64,000 bases of DNA from Anodontia alba. Lineage: Eukaryota > Mollusca > Bivalvia > Lucinida > Lucinidae. The position numbers and the translations under genes were made by a program. Under the pieces are notes generated by a model. The model did no database searches. It saw nothing but the letters and a program-made list of their open reading frames with translations, and was not told where the DNA came from. Positions 1 through 10,584 of the stretch are shown here, piece after piece. The DNA lies in the NCBI GenBank assembly GCA_964016985.1, contig OZ024827.1, positions 56,112,137 through 56,176,136 on the forward strand. The letters run 5' to 3'. Every line of letters starts with the position of its first letter. Positions within the stretch are counted from its first letter, which is position 1.

Positions 1-408
1 TGTGGTAACGATAGGAAACCATACAGCTGATAAACAGTTAGACCTAATATGCGTATAGTATAAGTCTACATTATTTATAATATTAAGTCTAATATAAAGC
101 AAAATTATTGAGGAATATTATGCTACGATTAGCTCTACTTCGTCTCTTATTTACACCTATAACAAGGGTCCATGTCAATCAGTTTGTTCAGACCCTTGGA
201 ATAGGCAAATAGGTAAATAATCAGTAAAGGCATTAATACATCCAGTATGTCATTATTTATTATTGCCTTAAATTAAGTTCCAAGAAGTTGTAATCTAATT
301 ACGAAATATACAGTTTGACTTCTTATGAAACATTTGGCTATAGGATCGTTTAGAAACCGTTACAGTCAATAATTACTTTAGAGCTAAACAGATCAAAGGT
401 ATAGATCT

Positions 409-529
<121 letters not shown>

Positions 530-1513
530 CTTAAAGTATAATACAAAGAAAATTTTCTAGTCTAAGAGGGGAATTAATGTAACTAGTAGTTTACCTCCTC
601 TAAACACCATTGGCAATTATATCTTAAATCAATTATTCCATTGTCTACCTCTTATGTCAATGGTTAGGACAATGTGAGAAAGATATTATATTTACAAAAT
701 GGTGATGAAATAGGAAATTTTACATTATTCTATAATATGTTAGGACCAAATATAATTACATTCCCCATCTATGGTTATCTCCGTTAATGGGAACCAGTGA
801 TTCTTCTCATCATAAAGAATATAAAGTTCCATTAACAAGTAATGAAAAGAATACAAATCTGGAAAATCTCGATCTCTCCCAGATATGTTGTTCTATAAAT
901 ATAACATTGCAATATCCGATGATGGATATTTATAATTGAAGATAAGGACAATTAATTCAAGACATTTCGATATCGTCATAAGATGGACTGTCTCAATTAA
1001 TTATAATAGACTTCTTATACATGAAGCTTCATTTTGTCAGATCTTCCTAGTTATTTTTTTTCATTAAATGATTACAAATGTACCTGAAGTTGTACAGTTA
1101 TACATACTGTAAATGGACTTTTCATTAAGCATCTACATTAAAAGATTACTTCATAATAATTGGAGATATCATATAAGACCCGATATATATATCTATCTTC
1201 ATTTTGTCATTAATTATGATAAATTAAACTTGTTTTAATGGTTAGATTGACCTATTCACGTTGCATTGTAGGTTTTAAATCTTACTAATACATTCTTATA
1301 CAAGCAATTTCTCGGTATTCAGTGTGTAACGACTATGTCTGATTAGTTGGGAGCATTCATTGCATACTGCGCTTGTTAAGTCAAGCTACCGACAATTTTT
1401 CAGTTTATATAATGGATATTATCCTACGGTTCAGTTCAGGGAGACAAATCCATTAAGTTCCAGTTACTGTCTTACTTCATTGATACTGTCATTGCCGACA
1501 AAGAACTCATTTT

Positions 1514-2449
1514 TATACCCCACCACACAATAGTGGCGGGGTATTATGGTTTCACATTGGACATCCGTGTGTCCATCTGTCCGTCGTACGCCCGTCCGCC
1601 CGTCCGTCCATTTTTCATTTCCAGATGATAACTTGAGTAAACATCAATGGATTTTCACCAAACTCGGTATGTGCATTGATATTGTGGAGATCTGGTTTGG
1701 GATTGCTAATGGGCAAATTTCGTCAAATTTTTATGGAGTTATCTGCCGGAGACACACCCATATTTTTGTTGCCGGACGATGAGTAAATAACAAGGGATTT
1801 TAACCAAACTTGCTATATGCATTGACATTAAGGAGATCTGGTTTGGGATTGCTAATGGGCAAATTTTGTCAAATTTTTACGGAGTTATCTGTTGGAGACA
1901 CACCCATATTTTCGTTTCCGGACGTTAACTTGAGTAAATAACAAGGGATTTTAACCAAACTTGCTATATGCATTGACATTAAGGAGATCTGGTTTGGGAT
2001 TGCTAATGGGCAATTTTGTCAAATTTTTACGGAGTTATCTGCCCGAGACATGCCCATATTTTCGTTTCCGGACAATAACTTGAGTGAATAACAAGGGATT
2101 TTAACCAAACTTGCTATATGCATTGACATTATGGAGATCTGGTTTGGAATTGCTAATGGGCAAATTTCGTCAAATTTTTACAGAGTTATCTGCCCGAAAC
2201 ACGCCCATATTTTCGTTTCCGGACAATAACTTGAGTAAATAACAAGGCCTTTTAACCAAACTTGCTATATGCATTGATATTATCAAGATCTGGTTTAGGA
2301 TTGTTATCTGTCCATTAATATTATCAAGATCTGGTTTAGGTTGTTATCTGTCCCTCCATCATTTTCTTTCCAGACATTTTAGCAATGATAACTTTAATAC
2401 ATAAACAAATAATTGCCATGACGGGGTATTATGCTTGTGGTGCTTTTAT
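1514..2449 (+). mobile_element. Family G element, copy 1 (Helentron-like, non-autonomous)
   Basis: Begins TATACCCC with a hairpin (1515-1526 pairs with 1533-1544, one mismatch). A (GTCC)n-like stretch near 1567-1610 follows, then units of about 150 bp built around 'aacttgagtaaataacaagg', and it ends in GGGGTATTATGCTTG...GCTTTTAT. The C-rich start is complementary to the GGGGTATTA near the end. The paralogous empty site is at 29454-29475 in DIRS-2, where 'aagaactcattttctacc' is uninterrupted. No protein is encoded; chance frames of about 80 codons come from the repeat units. Confidence 0.7.
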
Positions 2450-2933
2450 TCTATCTTCCAACAGAGAAATAATGAGTGTCTATTCTTTGCATCTCTGGTT
2501 AAAGATAGACACCTTGTTGTATGGACATCTGTTTGACAAGTTTGGTTTCAAACATATTATCAAACAATATTCTTGAGATTGCATTTGAAGTGTAATATTG
2601 AGGTTATGTCTCAATGACTCATTAATTCTTTTTTGGGGCCAACTTTTGTTACCCAAAAACCCAAAAAAGAAAGGGGGAGTGTGGCAGTAATTAGGCCTCT
2701 GAGGCTTGAGACCTGGCATCCTCTAGAGTCTACTATTAACATATAAGGTAGTAACTCCTTAACACCTTAAAGATATGTTATCAGTGAATCTAGATCATTC
2801 TTACTATTACATATAGAAATAGAATGTATCTGATTCCTTAGAGTTTCCTGAGTCTTAATCTAGAAGTATAGGGACTCTATATATTATTTGTGTTAGAACT
2901 AGGGGAGCTCCTCCCTCCTAATCTATGAATTCT

Positions 2934-3027
2934 AGCACATTATCTATAGGTTAATGTATTGTGCAGTTAAAATGAAGTTTTTAAATGTAAAACGTATTTT
3001 AACTAGCAATACTTAACCTATAGATAA
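2934..3027 (+). repeat. DIRS-1 internal complementary region
   Basis: The first half is the reverse complement of the left terminus known from DIRS-2/3 ('agcacattatctataggtta'...). The second half is the reverse complement of the right terminus at 3241-3302. This head-to-tail arrangement is the hallmark of DIRS elements, where it is thought to template joining of the two ends into a circle. Confidence 0.85.
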
Positions 3028-3097
3028 GAGAGTCCCAATTCCCACCCCTCCCCCCTCCGCGCAGCTCTGTTCTAATTGTTTCTATTGTTTTATACAT

Positions 3098-3302
3098 AAA
3101 AGAAACTGACATGTGATCAATTGAGCGGGAAGAGTTACGTCACACAGGTAACTGCCTAAGGGATCTTCTGGATTAAGACTCTATAAGACGACTGAACTGT
3201 CGTTTTTTCTGTGGAATGTGTGAAATACAGAATAAAATAGCACATTAGCTATAGGTTAAGTATTGCTAGTTAAAATAGGTTTTACTTTTAAAACTTCATT
3301 TT
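3098..3302 (+). repeat. DIRS-1 right inverted terminal repeat
   Basis: Starts at 'aaaagaaactgacatgtgat' and ends 'aaaacttcatttt'. Its first part is the inverted match of the left repeats at 12494-12672, 14629-14807 and 47000-47170. The last ~30 bases (tttacttttaaaacttca) are right-end specific and recur only inside the internal complementary region. Array M follows directly. Confidence 0.85.
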
Positions 3303-3918
3303 AGTGACCTTGACCCCATTTTCAAGGTCACATAGGGCTAAGATTGTTGGAAAATGGCTAGTCTGCACCCTATCTTCTGAAGGAATGGATGGATTTTGAC
3401 CAAACTTGTGCATCTATATTGTTGAGACATGGAAAAGAACTGATTAGATTTTGGTGACCTTGACCCCATTTTCAAGGTCACACTAAGGCTTAGATTGTTG
3501 GAAAATGGCTTGTCTGCACCTTGTCTCCTGAAGGTATGGGTGGATTTTGACCAAACTTGCACAGCTATATTGTTGGGACATGCAAAAGAACTGATTATAT
3601 TTTAGTGACCTTGACAGCATTTTCAAGGTCATATGAGGGCTTAGATTGTTGGAATATGGCTTTTCTGCACCCTATCTCCTGAAGGAATGGATGGATTTTG
3701 ACCAAACTTGCACAACTATATTGTTGGGACATGCAAAAGAACTGATAAGATTTTGGAGACCTTGACCCATCTTCAAGGTAACACAAAGGTTTATACGAGG
3801 GTCATGCTAAAAAGTTCTGTCACTAATAGGCTTTCTTAGTTTTATCCCAGGTATATTTTAAAATGCTTCACTGCAGTTGAATGGTGTGTTGAATAGCTAA
3901 CGATACCCGTTTATTTTA

Positions 3919-6147
3919 GTGCGAATTGCTTTCCAACTGACCGAGTTATTTCAAATTGAAATAGATGCAGTCATATACACTGACCAATTTACTTGTTACA
4001 TTGGAACATGGACCAGAAGACTGAAATTTGTAGCTATATTAAATGCCGCATTAGGCTTAAAGATATTTAATGAATTGTGTGGTATATATGGACCGCAGAC
4101 CATTTCAGTGCGCACAGTTTTTAGGTGGATTAAAGCTTTTAAAGCTTTTAAATTTTCTGTTTAGGATGATACCCGTCCTGGAAGGCCTAAAACCTCTGTT
4201 ACCAAGGCTAACATCGCTGCTGTAAAGATTGTGGTCGAACAGGATGCGCGATTGTCTGTCAAAGATATAGCTAGTTGTACTGGCATATCAGAAGGCAGTG
4301 TGCAAACAATTCTGAAAAAGCGTTTGGACCTGAGAAAGGTTTCCGCTAGGTGGGTACCTCATTTGCTGACTGAGGAGCAAAAGACACAACGCCTTAAATG
4401 TGCCAGGGAACTTTTGAAAACATAAAAAGGCTGTAATAGTTGGGTTATTTCTAACTTGCTAACAGGTGATGAAACCTGGGTGCACATGTTTGAGCCACAA
4501 AGAAGGGCTGATAATAAGCAATGGAAACGAAAAGATAAAAAAACGCCCATGTATTGCCAAGCGAACCATAAGTTCGAAAAAGATGTTGTACACAATTTTC
4601 TTTAATTCAAGTGGGCCAGTCGTTCAAGTGCCTTTTCCACCTGGTCATACAGTCACTGGCTAATTCTACAAAAATCCTGTACTGGAGAAAGTGAAAGAGT
4701 TTTACAATAAGAAACGACCAAGCAAAGGATGGTCAGGAGTCCACCTTTTACATGACAACACCTCCTCTCATAAGTGTGAGGTTGTTAAGTCTTTTTATAC
4801 CCTGCCACACAATAGTGGTGGGGTATTATGGTTTCACGTTGGTCATCCGTGAGTCCATCCATCCATCTCCGTCCGTCATCCGTCCGTCTGTTTTTCGTTT
4901 CCGGATGATAACTTGAGTAAACATCAATGGATTTTCACCAAACTTGGTATGTGCATTTATATTGTGGAGATCTGGTTTGGGATTGCTAATGGGCAAATTT
5001 CTTCAAATTTTGACAGAGTTATCTGCCCGAGACACGCCCATATTTTCATTTTCTGGACTATAACTTGAGTAAATAACAAGGGATTTTCACCAAACTTGGT
5101 ATGTGCATTTATATTGTGGAGATCTGGTTTGGGATTGCTAATGAACAAATTTCCTCAATTTTTGACAGAGTTATCTGCCCGAGACACGCCCATATTTTCG
5201 TTTCCGGACTAATACTTGAGTAAATAACAAGGCCTTTTAACCAAACTTGCTGTATGCATTGACATTAAGGAGATCTGGTTTGGGATTGCTAATGGGCAAA
5301 TTTTGTCCAATTTTTACGGAGTTATCTGCCCGAGACACGCCCATTTTTTTTGTTTCCGGATGATAACTTGAGTAAATAACAAAGGATTTTCATCAAACTT
5401 GCTATATGCATTGACATTAAGGAGATCTGGTTTGGGATTACTAATGGGCAAATTTGGTCAAATTTTTACAGAGTTATCTGCCCGAGACACGCCCATATTT
5501 TCATTTCCCGATGATAACTTTAGTAAATAACAAGGGATTTGAACCAAACGTGCTATATGTATTGACAGTAAGGAGATCAGGTTTGGAATTGCTAATGGGC
5601 AAATTTCGTCAAATTTTTACGGAGTTATCTGCCTGAGAAACGTCCATATTTTCATTTCTGGATGATAACTTGAGTTAATAACAAGGCCTTTTAACCAAAC
5701 TTGCTATATGCAGTGATGTTATCAAGATCTGCTTTAGAATTGTTATCTGTCTATTGATATTATCAAGATCTGGTTTAGGATTGTTATCTGTCCCTCCGTC
5801 ATTTTCTTTCCACACATTTTCGCAACGATAACTTTAATACATAAACAAATAATTGCTATGGCGGGGTATTATGCTTGTGGTGCTTTTATTTGGCTTCTGA
5901 AAAGGTGAAAGTTTTAAACCATCCACCTTATTCACCTGACCTGAGTCCCTGTGACTTCTTTTTATTTCCAAGGCTTAAGAAAATGCTTTCTGGAAAAAAG
6001 TATACGTCTAGAAGTTCTCTTGGCAGCGCTATTTATCAGTGTCTCCAACAGATACCAAAAGAAGACTATTTATCTGCTTTTTGCGACTGGATAAAAAGGC
6101 TACAAAAATGTGTTTCAGTAAAGGGGGAATACTTTGAAGGTTTGTAA
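3919..6147 (+). pseudogene. Mariner transposase pseudogene (DD34D type)
   Basis: The N-terminal helix-turn-helix part (around 4070-4170, 'TVFRWIKAFK') is followed by a frame change and the linker motif RPGRPK near 4177. A second HTH-like part reaches about 4425 (WVPHLLTEEQK). Catalytic residues are visible: Asp in GDETW (4468-4470), Asp in HDN (4754-4756), and Asp in YSPDLSPCD (5953-5955). Stop codons and frame changes lie between 4164 and 4750, so no protein can be made. The family G insertion falls between catalytic residues 2 and 3. Leaving it out gives exactly 34 residues between them, the mariner DD34D spacing. The C-terminal part ends at 6147. Confidence 0.88.
4796..5889 (+). mobile_element. 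Family G element, copy 2, inside the mariner
   Basis: Same ends as copy 1: TATACCCTGCCACACAATAG at the left and GGGGTATTATGCTTG...GCTTTTAT at the right, with ~150-bp core units between. It is inserted between two T residues of the transposase frame with no target duplication, as judged from the DD34D spacing. It is therefore younger than the mariner, which is itself younger than array M. Confidence 0.8.
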
Positions 6148-6745
6148 TAAAAATATGTTTGATAAAACTTAGCACTGAAGTAATCCAAACCCAGTGACAA
6201 AACTTTTTGCAAGACCCACATATTATTGGTAAATGGCTTGTCTGCCCCCTATCTCATGAAAGAATGGATGGATTTTGACCAAACTTGCACAGCTGTATTG
6301 TTGTGACATGGAAAAGAACTGATTAGATTTTGGTGACCTTGACCCCATTTCCAAGGTCACAGGAGGGCTCAGATTGTTGGAAAATGGCTTGTCTGCACCC
6401 TATCTCCTGAATGAATGGATGGATTTTGACCAAACTTGCACAGCTATATTGTTGAGACAGGGACAAGAACTGATTAGATTTGGTGACCTTGACCCCATTT
6501 TCAAGGTCACACGAGGGCTTAGATTTTGGAAAATGGTTTGTCTTGACCCTATCTCATGAAGGAATGCGTGAATTTCGACCAAACTTACACAGCGATATTG
6601 TTGTGACCTTAGCCTTATTTTCAAGGTCACATAAGGTCATACAAGGTATTAGCACAGATATATTGTTATTGTACATGGACTGATTTGATTTGGGTAACTA
6701 TGACCCCCTTTTCAAGGTCAAACAAGGTCTTAGAATTATAGCTAC

Positions 6746-7027
6746 TATGAAATTATAATAACAAAAAGCACTGTTGAGAGACCATGTGAAACCCAGTTGT
6801 TCTAAGACTATATTTTACTGTTATCAGCATTGTGATTGAATTCATATTTGTAGCTGATAACTTGGCATCTTACAGGTTTCATGCAAGTTCACTGTCATAA
6901 AGAAAGGTATTTATTTGTCTTGGGGAAGATGAGGAGGTGCAAAAGATACATTGACACCCAATCTTCGATTTTTTTCCCACAAAATTACTATAATTATTAC
7001 TGCATCTCCTCACCCTCCGCCCATCGA

Positions 7028-7062
<35 letters not shown>

Positions 7063-7867
7063 AGAGAAATAATAGATACAACCTATTTCAACAACATGTC
7101 TGTTCAAACTGGTGGGAGGGGGAACATATATTTTCCTCTGAAAACACTGTTCTAGTTTACTTAGGTGCTTAATCATCCATATAATCAAAGGTTAGTGTCA
7201 TAATTTACCGACAATTTACCTTTTGACATGCGCTCATGATTGTAGAGTTTAAGATATGTTTCGTTTAATATCAAAACATTTGAGAAAGAAAAGAATGTTG
7301 TTTTGTTTATGGCAAATTTATTTCTTTGTTTATTTATTTATGTGTAGTCTGCATGTCTTTACAATAAATGTGATCATTTGTAAAATGATAGCCAAGACAA
7401 AAGGCCTGGTATGGATGTTTTATTACTCTAACTGCCATGAGAAACTTGAAGGAAATCTGTTACAAGATGTAAAACCTATTTATTGGAATAAAACACTTTT
7501 TAAGATTGACATTCAGCTAACCCTTGTCATGCTGAATAAATTAAGATGTCACGCCCACTTCTAAATTTCAGCCAGTCAGATTACTTGATTAAAGTTGTTC
7601 ATATAAATTCAATTTTTTAATGGCAAACAGTGTAGATCCAGATCAGTTGGCATCATCAGAAGCCAACTGATCTGGATCTACACTGTTTGCAAAGGCAGGG
7701 TATATCCAGGTTCAGCAGGACCAAGGTTAATAAGAAAATACTTCAAAACTTCAAAATGCCAATTAAAACAACTTTAAATCTTCGTAACCTATATTATCAG
7801 TGTATCAGATCAGCTATTTGCCCTATCGTTTGATTACATATATTTTATCAATTTTTCAATTGAAGTG
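6746..7867. other. Unassigned DNA with a (CA)n tract
   Basis: No convincing gene or element boundary. A (CA)n microsatellite occupies 7029-7058. The longest open stretch (7256-7564, plus) starts with a Leu/Phe/Lys-rich segment, has no recognisable domain and AT-biased codons, and is not called. A perfect hairpin lies at 7623-7690 (separate entry). The right end abuts the degraded 3' side of the minus-strand LINE. Confidence 0.6.
7623..7690. repeat. Perfect 29-bp inverted repeat with 10-nt spacer
   Basis: Arms 7623-7651 and 7662-7690 are exact reverse complements, each containing 'agatccagatcagttggc' or its complement; the spacer is 'atcatcagaa'. The outer bases do not pair. Neighbouring DNA is old and degraded, so a perfect palindrome implies a recent origin or conservation. 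No matching arm elsewhere in the window was noticed. Confidence 0.95.
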
Positions 7868-8319
7868 CCCAATAAGGGAGATAACAATGTGAAAAGGGTC
7901 TGTTGAGTGTAGTTATTAAAGTTCTCCTCTACTGATCAAACATCTGAGTGGCCTTTGAAGTATTTCTCCTTTGCAAATCTTAACACATCCTTTCTCATAG
8001 TTTCGAAATCACCTTTCAATACACCTTCCTCCGAGGTTTCTTTGTATGTGGAATCATTAAACATTGTCGTGATCATTAAGTTTGTCTGGAGAATGAATAT
8101 CCTGAAACTGACCCGGTAAAGAGGTAAAAAATCAAGTCCAAGGTGTTTTTATCATGAGTAGAGAAGTGTATCATTTGTTCCAAGCCATGATCATCCATAA
8201 TGTGAAGTAACATTTGTTCTTCGGACTGACTTAGCATGGTACCAGATTTGCTAAACCTAGCAGGCCAGACAATTTCTCAGAAGTTGAAGTCACCTAGTAC
8301 ATGGACTGATGGAAGTTTT

Positions 8320-9099
8320 TATACCCCGCCATACAATAGTGGTGGGGTATTATTGTTTCACGTTGGACATCCCTGTGTCTGTCCATCCATCCATCCGTTT
8401 TTCGTTTCCGGATGATAACTTGAGTAAACATCAGTGGATTTTCACCAAACTTGGTATGTGCATTGATATTGTGGACATCTGGTTTGGGATTGCTAATGGG
8501 CAAATTTCGACAAATTTTTACGGAGTTATCTGCCCGAGACACGCCCATATTTTCGTTTCTGGACGACAATGTGAGTAAATAACAAGGGATTTTAACCAAA
8601 CTTGCTATATGCATTGACATTAAGGAGATCTGGTTTGGAATGGCTAATGGGCAAATTTCATCAAATTTTCACGGAGTTATCTGCCCGAGACACGGTCATA
8701 TTTTCATTTCCGGACAATAACTTGTGTAAATATCAAGAGATTTTAACCAAACTTCCTTTATGCATTGACATTATGGAGATCTGGTTTGGAATTGCTAATG
8801 GGCAAATTCTGTCAAATTTTTACGGAGTTATCTGCCCGAGACATGCCCATATTTTCGTTTCCGGATGATAACTTAAGTAAATAACAAGGCCTTTCAACCA
8901 AACTTGCTATATGCATTGAAATTATCAAGATCTGGTTTAGGATTGTTATCTGTCCATTAATATTATCAAGATCTGGTTTAGGATTGTTATTTGTCCCTCC
9001 GTCATTTTCTTTCCAGACATTTACGCAACGATAACTTTAATACCTATCGATTGCCTAAACAGCAAACAAATAATCGCTGTGGTGGGGTATTATGCTTGT
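8320..9099 (+). mobile_element. Family G element, copy 3, inside the LINE
   Basis: Starts TATACCCCGCCATACAATAG (hairpin with GTGGTGGGGTAT) and has a short GTCC-like tract near 8380 and about four core units. It ends near 'ggtggggtattatgcttgt'. The right terminus differs from copies 1 and 2 (no GCTTTTAT), so the 3' boundary is good only to a few bases. It interrupts the endonuclease frame between '...KFQHKGK' and 'HVLGDFNF'. Confidence 0.7.
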
Positions 9100-9746
9100 T
9101 TACCCTTATGCTGAAATTTAATATGATCAAGCTGATCTTGAAACAACTGGAAGTCTTTGACAGTCCCAGATGTCTCTATGAATGAGTAGCATCACCCCGC
9201 CACTATGAGTATTTCTATCTTTTCTATACATGCTATACATACAAGTTTCTGGGAACAGTTAGAAGTTGTAATTGTGCTGTCAGTCTTTGTTTTCTTGAAT
9301 AGCCACAACGTGGTTAGTGAGCATCTAGAAAATTTCCAGGAGTTTCAATCCTTTAACAAAACGGGGCTAAGTTGTGTCAGGGGCTGGGGATTTATCTCCT
9401 GTTTTCCCTTGACAGAGGTTCAGATCTGTTCAGTTCAGTGAGTTCACTGAAAATAGAGTCAGAAAAGTTCAAAACCTCACATACTGGGCAAAATTCCATA
9501 TTCAGCATCTGAAATGAAGGAACATTTGGTGTGGATCCACATTTCATATCGGTCACACTGAACTGCCTTATGCCAATGTCAGCTTAACAGTCTGTGCAGT
9601 ACCAAGTTCCGACTAGAGTCAGGTTCCAACCATTGGATTTCATCAATTTTAGAGCGTGATGTATGAAAGAATTTTTCACAATCTTCATATTCGACCCTTT
9701 TTGCCGAAGCTTTGCAGTACTTTTTGCAGAAGTTGCAGCGATGCCT

Positions 9747-9770
9747 TGGACCAGGGTTAGTTTCAAAGTC
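9747..9770 (-). other. 2A-like motif (DFETNPGP) in the LINE N-terminus
   Basis: Codons for D-F-E-T-N-P-G-P fit the D-x-E-x-N-P-G-P signature of 2A-type ribosome-skipping peptides, preceded by a hydrophobic run (MVLLILAR). 2A-like sequences are known at the start of ORFs in some APE-type LINEs. Activity of this copy is not shown, and the preceding residues deviate from the best 2A context. Confidence 0.65.
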
Positions 9771-9800
9771 CCTGGCCAAGATCAGAAGAACCATCAGATC

Positions 9801-10584
9801 GGTTCCAATTTAGGACTTGAAGAATGTAAGCATCTTTTGTTCCCAAGTTTCTTCATAATAGCCAAATCTTGTGTGAAACTAGGCCTTTGATATTTGGTAT
9901 GTCACTTTATCAAAACGATAATTTATGTGAAGTTTCTGTTTCCCTAAATTAATTAAAGCTAAATTCCATATCTAGTTAAACTAATGTAGGATACAGAGAC
10001 CAAAGGTTTTTCAAACTATACTGATTACCATACCAATATGTTTCATTCATTAAAAATGTTACCACAAGCTTGCTCAGAACAAATAGTCTCAGGTGAGCTA
10101 CAGGATCATTGGTCCTCTGGTTTCTAATGGTAAATCCTACACTGGGCTTTGTCCTTGTATGGCATGTTTTGCAAATATGCCTTTACACTTCAACCTCCCT
10201 ACAATGGCCACCTTCCAGAAGTTCCAAAATTGGTTGTTGTATGGAGGTGGCTTTTGTAGAGAACTTAAATGTATAGCAAAACTGCTCTTTGGGGATTAGA
10301 AAAGTGGCTGTCATAGAGCAGTGGCTTTGTTGAGGTGACAGTTCACAGCTGTTCAACTGTATATATTTTCTCTTTTCTTACAGAAATAAAGAGTTTCTCA
10401 GTGAGTCCCAAACCAGAGTGGCTTGTCACAATGGATTTATCATAGTAAGTAAATATTAAAACTTGTACATAATAGATGGAATTCCTTTTTATACTCAACA
10501 TAGAAAATATGCTTGATGGAATTTTGTTTTGCCCTATGCATCCTTAAATCTTTTCTGGTTAAAATATTGTTTTTAAAAGTTTTT
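9801..10584. other. Unassigned single-copy-looking DNA
   Basis: No repeat unit, transposon end or long reading frame was recognised. It contains the candidate exon at 10384-10444. This and 11837-12493 are the most plausible host-unique stretches of the window. Confidence 0.5.
10384..10444 (+). CDS. Candidate 61-bp internal exon of an unidentified host gene
   Basis: A pyrimidine-rich tract ending 'tctcttttcttacag' (AG at 10382-10383) is followed by 61 bases and a strong donor GTAAGT (10445-10450). With one leading base the frame reads 20 codons without a stop (NKEFLSESQTRVACHNGFII); a second frame is also open. The segment is too short to assign a family. It could be a chance pairing of splice-like signals in AT-rich DNA. 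Confidence 0.3.

Larger units (their letters stand above)
3796..6220 (+). mobile_element. Mariner-type DNA transposon, defective
   Basis: Terminal inverted repeats begin 'cgagggtcatgctaaaaagt' on the left and, read inward from the right, 'tgtgggtcttgcaaaaagtt'. Both are flanked by TA (3794-3795 and 6221-6222), the usual Tc1/mariner target duplication. It lies within array M: flanks rejoin as a recognisable M unit. A broken transposase frame occupies the interior and a family G element of 1,094 bp interrupts it. Confidence 0.88.
3303..6745 (+). repeat. Tandem array M, ~150-bp unit, split by a mariner
   Basis: Units of about 150 bp run through 3303-3793 and 6223-6745. Each contains GTGACCTTGACCCCATTTTC followed by AAGGTCAC, then 'gattgttggaaaatggctt' and 'gaatggatggattttgacca'. 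The mariner at 3796-6220 sits inside one unit. No terminal hairpins were found, so the host element cannot be assigned, although the unit style resembles the cores of families F and K. Chance frames on both strands are repeat shadows. Confidence 0.75.
7868..9800 (-). pseudogene. APE-type non-LTR retrotransposon (CR1/Jockey-like) 5' part, relic
   Basis: Read on the minus strand from 9800 down. A short N-terminal segment carries a 2A-like motif and then a Cys-rich, PHD-like segment (CNFCKKYC ... CEKFFH). An endonuclease region begins around 9170, with GDFNF followed by a stop (8283-8297), then LEQMIHF and the typical NTLDLIF (about 8125-8145). Beyond it come 'EEGVLKGDFETMRKDVLRFA' (about 7970-8030) and SVEENFNNY. 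In known elements this fold nicks target DNA. A family G element (8320-9099) separates the start of the endonuclease from GDFN, and several stops are present. The reverse transcriptase part was not found. Confidence 0.75.

Noticed and set aside
6868..6908. Possible ~30-bp micro-exon (ttacag ... gtattt)
   Set aside because: Weak donor and very short; not distinguishable from chance.
7256..7564. 102-codon open frame
   Set aside because: AT-driven composition, no recognisable domain, no repeat of the frame elsewhere.
9747..9770. NPGP motif as evidence of an integrated picorna-like virus
   Set aside because: The surrounding frame has LINE features (Cys-rich segment, APE endonuclease motifs), not a viral polyprotein.
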